Source: Nymphaea colorata
Taxonomy: Eukaryota; Streptophyta; Magnoliopsida; Nymphaeales; Nymphaeaceae
Direction: 5' to 3'
Assembly: GCF_008831285.2 (NCBI RefSeq)
Contig: NC_045148.1
Coordinates: 9,493,001-9,557,000 of the forward strand
Length of the DNA: 64,000 nt
A program made the translations under genes and the position numbers. Of this stretch, positions 61,984-64,000 are shown piece by piece; positions within the stretch are counted from its first letter, which is position 1; each line of letters starts with the position of its first letter. Under the pieces are notes generated by a model. That model saw nothing but the letters and a program-made list of their open reading frames with translations. It was not told the origin of the DNA and made no database searches.

Positions 61984-62683
61984 TAATAATGAAACCAACT
62001 TGAATAAGAGACAAAAAAAACCAGACCCATTAAAACTAATTATCGAATTTTTTTCTTTTGCAATCTAAACTTATAATAGATCTTAGAGTGGTTTGGTGAG
62101 AATGTATATTAAATTAGTCATTTTTTACTTAAATAATGTTTTTCTAATAATAAAGAAAGGAACGGTTCAGATAATATCAAAATTTTGATAAAGATTTTTT
62201 TTGCAAGACTCAAACTAAAACATGATTTATATTAAATTAGTGTTTATAAACACATAAGAAGGTTTTGCTTTTTGTTTAAAACAGTTTTCAACGCAAGTAA
62301 GGTAGTTTAAACGTGAACTATACACCTTATATAAATTAAAAAGGGGAAAATTTGGAGAGACTTATTAATAAAGTCTAGGATATTAATATTTATCGCCTGA
62401 TCAGTATCGGCGAACCAAATAAAGTCTATGTATGCAAAGATTGATAAAATTGGGTTGCCAGAATATATACCAAGGAAACTGCATGACTCATTATAAATCT
62501 AGCTAAGTTCAAATTTGATGCTGGTCCTTCGCCTGGTCTGACTTTATTTCCCATAGAAGATCTTAGATCCTCATATTCAATTGCTGGAAGAAATGAATTT
62601 AATATTTTCTGACTGTGGATTTGGAATATTAGCTAGCAGCCACATTTTAATTAGACCCTCAAATTCGAATAACCCACGATATG

Positions 62684-63960
62684 GGTTGGAGATTTATTCA
62701 GGATAATACCGAGTGGAAGCTTGGGGATGGCAACCGCTGTCATTTCTGGCTCAATCCTTGGCAAGGTAGCCCACTTATCCAACAGATTAGTGGGGATAGT
62801 TCTGTTAATATTGCTAGGGAACTCAATATCTCAGTTGATAATAAGGTGCTCTTGAGCAGGGGTGCACGAATGATATTGAGGATGTCTGCATATGTTTCAT
62901 TGGCAACATAGACTCCATCCCTCTATCTAATGAAACTAACCAGGTTGTTTGGAGAGACAACCATCAAATTTGTGTTGGAGTTGGAGACATTCTTGATCAT
63001 ACTAGAGGAGCCAGGGAGAGAGAGAGGTGGAGAAAATACGTTTGGCAAGGAAAAGCCCCTTCTAGTGCTTGCTGGTTCAGCTTCCTTGCAAGCGATGGCA
63101 GATTACCCACTTTCGACAGAATTAAGAAGCTAGGTTTCCAACTTGCTAATTATTGTCTTTTTTGCAGGAAAGCTGAAGAAACTAATGAACATGTTATCCT
63201 TCATTGCGAGGTAGCCAAGAGAAATTTGGGAATGGATCTCAGCCAAGTTCGGCGTCATCTATTCACCTACTCGCAAGTTTCAGTTTGAAATCCAACGGTG
63301 GAAGCATAGGAAGGTGCATGACGAGTGGCTGAGGGTGTGTTGGAGAATCACATTCCCTATTGTTTGCTGGCGAATCTGGTGGCATCGCAATCAGCTGACG
63401 CATGAAGACAAACCTAGTGCAGCTATCAATTTTAAAGAAGATATATGGTTGACATGTGTGACCACTTTCTTGGGTATCAAATGGACCAACGAAATGAAAG
63501 GCACTGTCCGTACATGGACCATTTCCAATCTTATGTGCTCTGCCAGGTGCAAAGAACCTTCTAATATGCTTTTTTTTGAGGTTACACATGTTCAAATCGC
63601 TGGGAAGTTGAGGGTTGCTGGAAACTCCTATTTCAGCGATGAAGTGAATGGTATGGCTATATTGTTGAGTCCTAGGGGCAGGGTACTCGCTGGTGAGCTG
63701 GAGGTGATGGAAAAGTTGTTCAGGTATCATAAGGAGTACAATGGTCATGTTACCATTTGCACTAGGATTGAAGCCCTTGTCCGGAGGATACGACAACATT
63801 ATGACGATAGTAGAATATGGTCGGAGTTCCACATGCTTGTCAAAGATTTTCACTACAATGTCAAGATTGAAAGGGATCATCCTACGTCTGATTTTGCATC
63901 CTTCATTACATCCCACGTCAAGGAGTGGAGGGATGTTTTTTTTTTGTGTGCAGGCTAACT
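62684..63960 (+). mobile_element. L1-type LINE, C-terminal half of ORF2
   Basis: Starts where block B' homology stops. Reads GWRFIQDNTEWKLGDGNRCH and FWLNPWQGSPLIQQI, then in a shifted frame VWRDNHQICVGVGD and WRKYVWQGKAPSSACWFSFL, ASDGRLPTFDRIKKLGFQLA, and CLFCRKAEETNEHVILHCEV, the zf-RVT zinc-binding domain found after LINE reverse transcriptases. A further 214-codon frame (63314-63958) begins CWRITFPIVCWRIWWHRNQL and ends in a region placed like the RNase H-type tail of plant LINEs, though its catalytic residues are not recognisable. Frameshifts near 62900 and 63200-63310. 5'-truncated; the 3' end may continue past the window. Confidence 0.82.
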
Positions 63961-64000
63961 TTCACTGATCTTTAGCTTTCTTCTTGTATCTAGTGTTTTG

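Larger units (their letters stand above)
54248..62683 (+). repeat. Segmental duplication block B', distal copy (interrupted)
   Basis: Copy of 31034-33708 in two parts, 54248-54600 and 60562-62683, separated by the second copia element. Homology ends at ACGATATG, where a LINE begins. Confidence 0.95.

Overview
This is nuclear DNA from a flowering plant. Genes are widely spaced and split by GT-AG introns, some longer than 3 kb. Ty1/copia retrotransposons, L1-type LINEs, MITE-like elements and (TA)n microsatellites are common. The gene set is ordinary plant housekeeping. The sequence alone does not fix the species.

1-28 kb holds the functional genes. The 3' exons of a GH28 polygalacturonase (+) enter from the left edge. 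PDF1B, an organellar peptide deformylase, is on the minus strand in 6 coding exons (2511-8555). SEC22, an ER-Golgi R-SNARE, is on the plus strand in 5 coding exons (15735-19859) with an upstream leader intron. A peroxisomal dihydroxynaphthoyl-CoA synthase (MenB/NS) is on the plus strand in 9 exons (21737-27672). All three complete models splice in frame with consensus splice sites. Between PDF1B and SEC22 lie a degenerate LINE, itself interrupted by another repeat, and a second LINE 3' end.

27-64 kb is dominated by duplication and insertion. Block A (27069-30828: last two MenB exons plus downstream DNA) recurs at 40863-45675. Block B (31034-33708: 3' part of an L-cysteine desulfhydrase-like gene plus downstream DNA) recurs in pieces between 54248 and 62683. 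Order and orientation are the same in both places. Copy A' starts at the very base where a 276-bp-arm inverted repeat ends (40249-40863). The second desulfhydrase copy keeps its 5' end (48530) but is cut by two copia insertions, each flanked by a 5-bp target duplication. Both desulfhydrase copies are pseudogenes.

Between the duplicated blocks are a truncated MYB98/MYB119-like first exon, a MYB/ZAT zinc-finger chimeric fragment, a 5'-truncated LINE ending in a short fold-back, and a tandemly duplicated tRNA-derived SINE-like unit. The window ends in the C-terminal half of another LINE.

I found no gene cluster or unknown biochemical system. The notable biology is structural: how the duplications, the palindrome, the gene-fragment chimera and the doubly interrupted gene arose.
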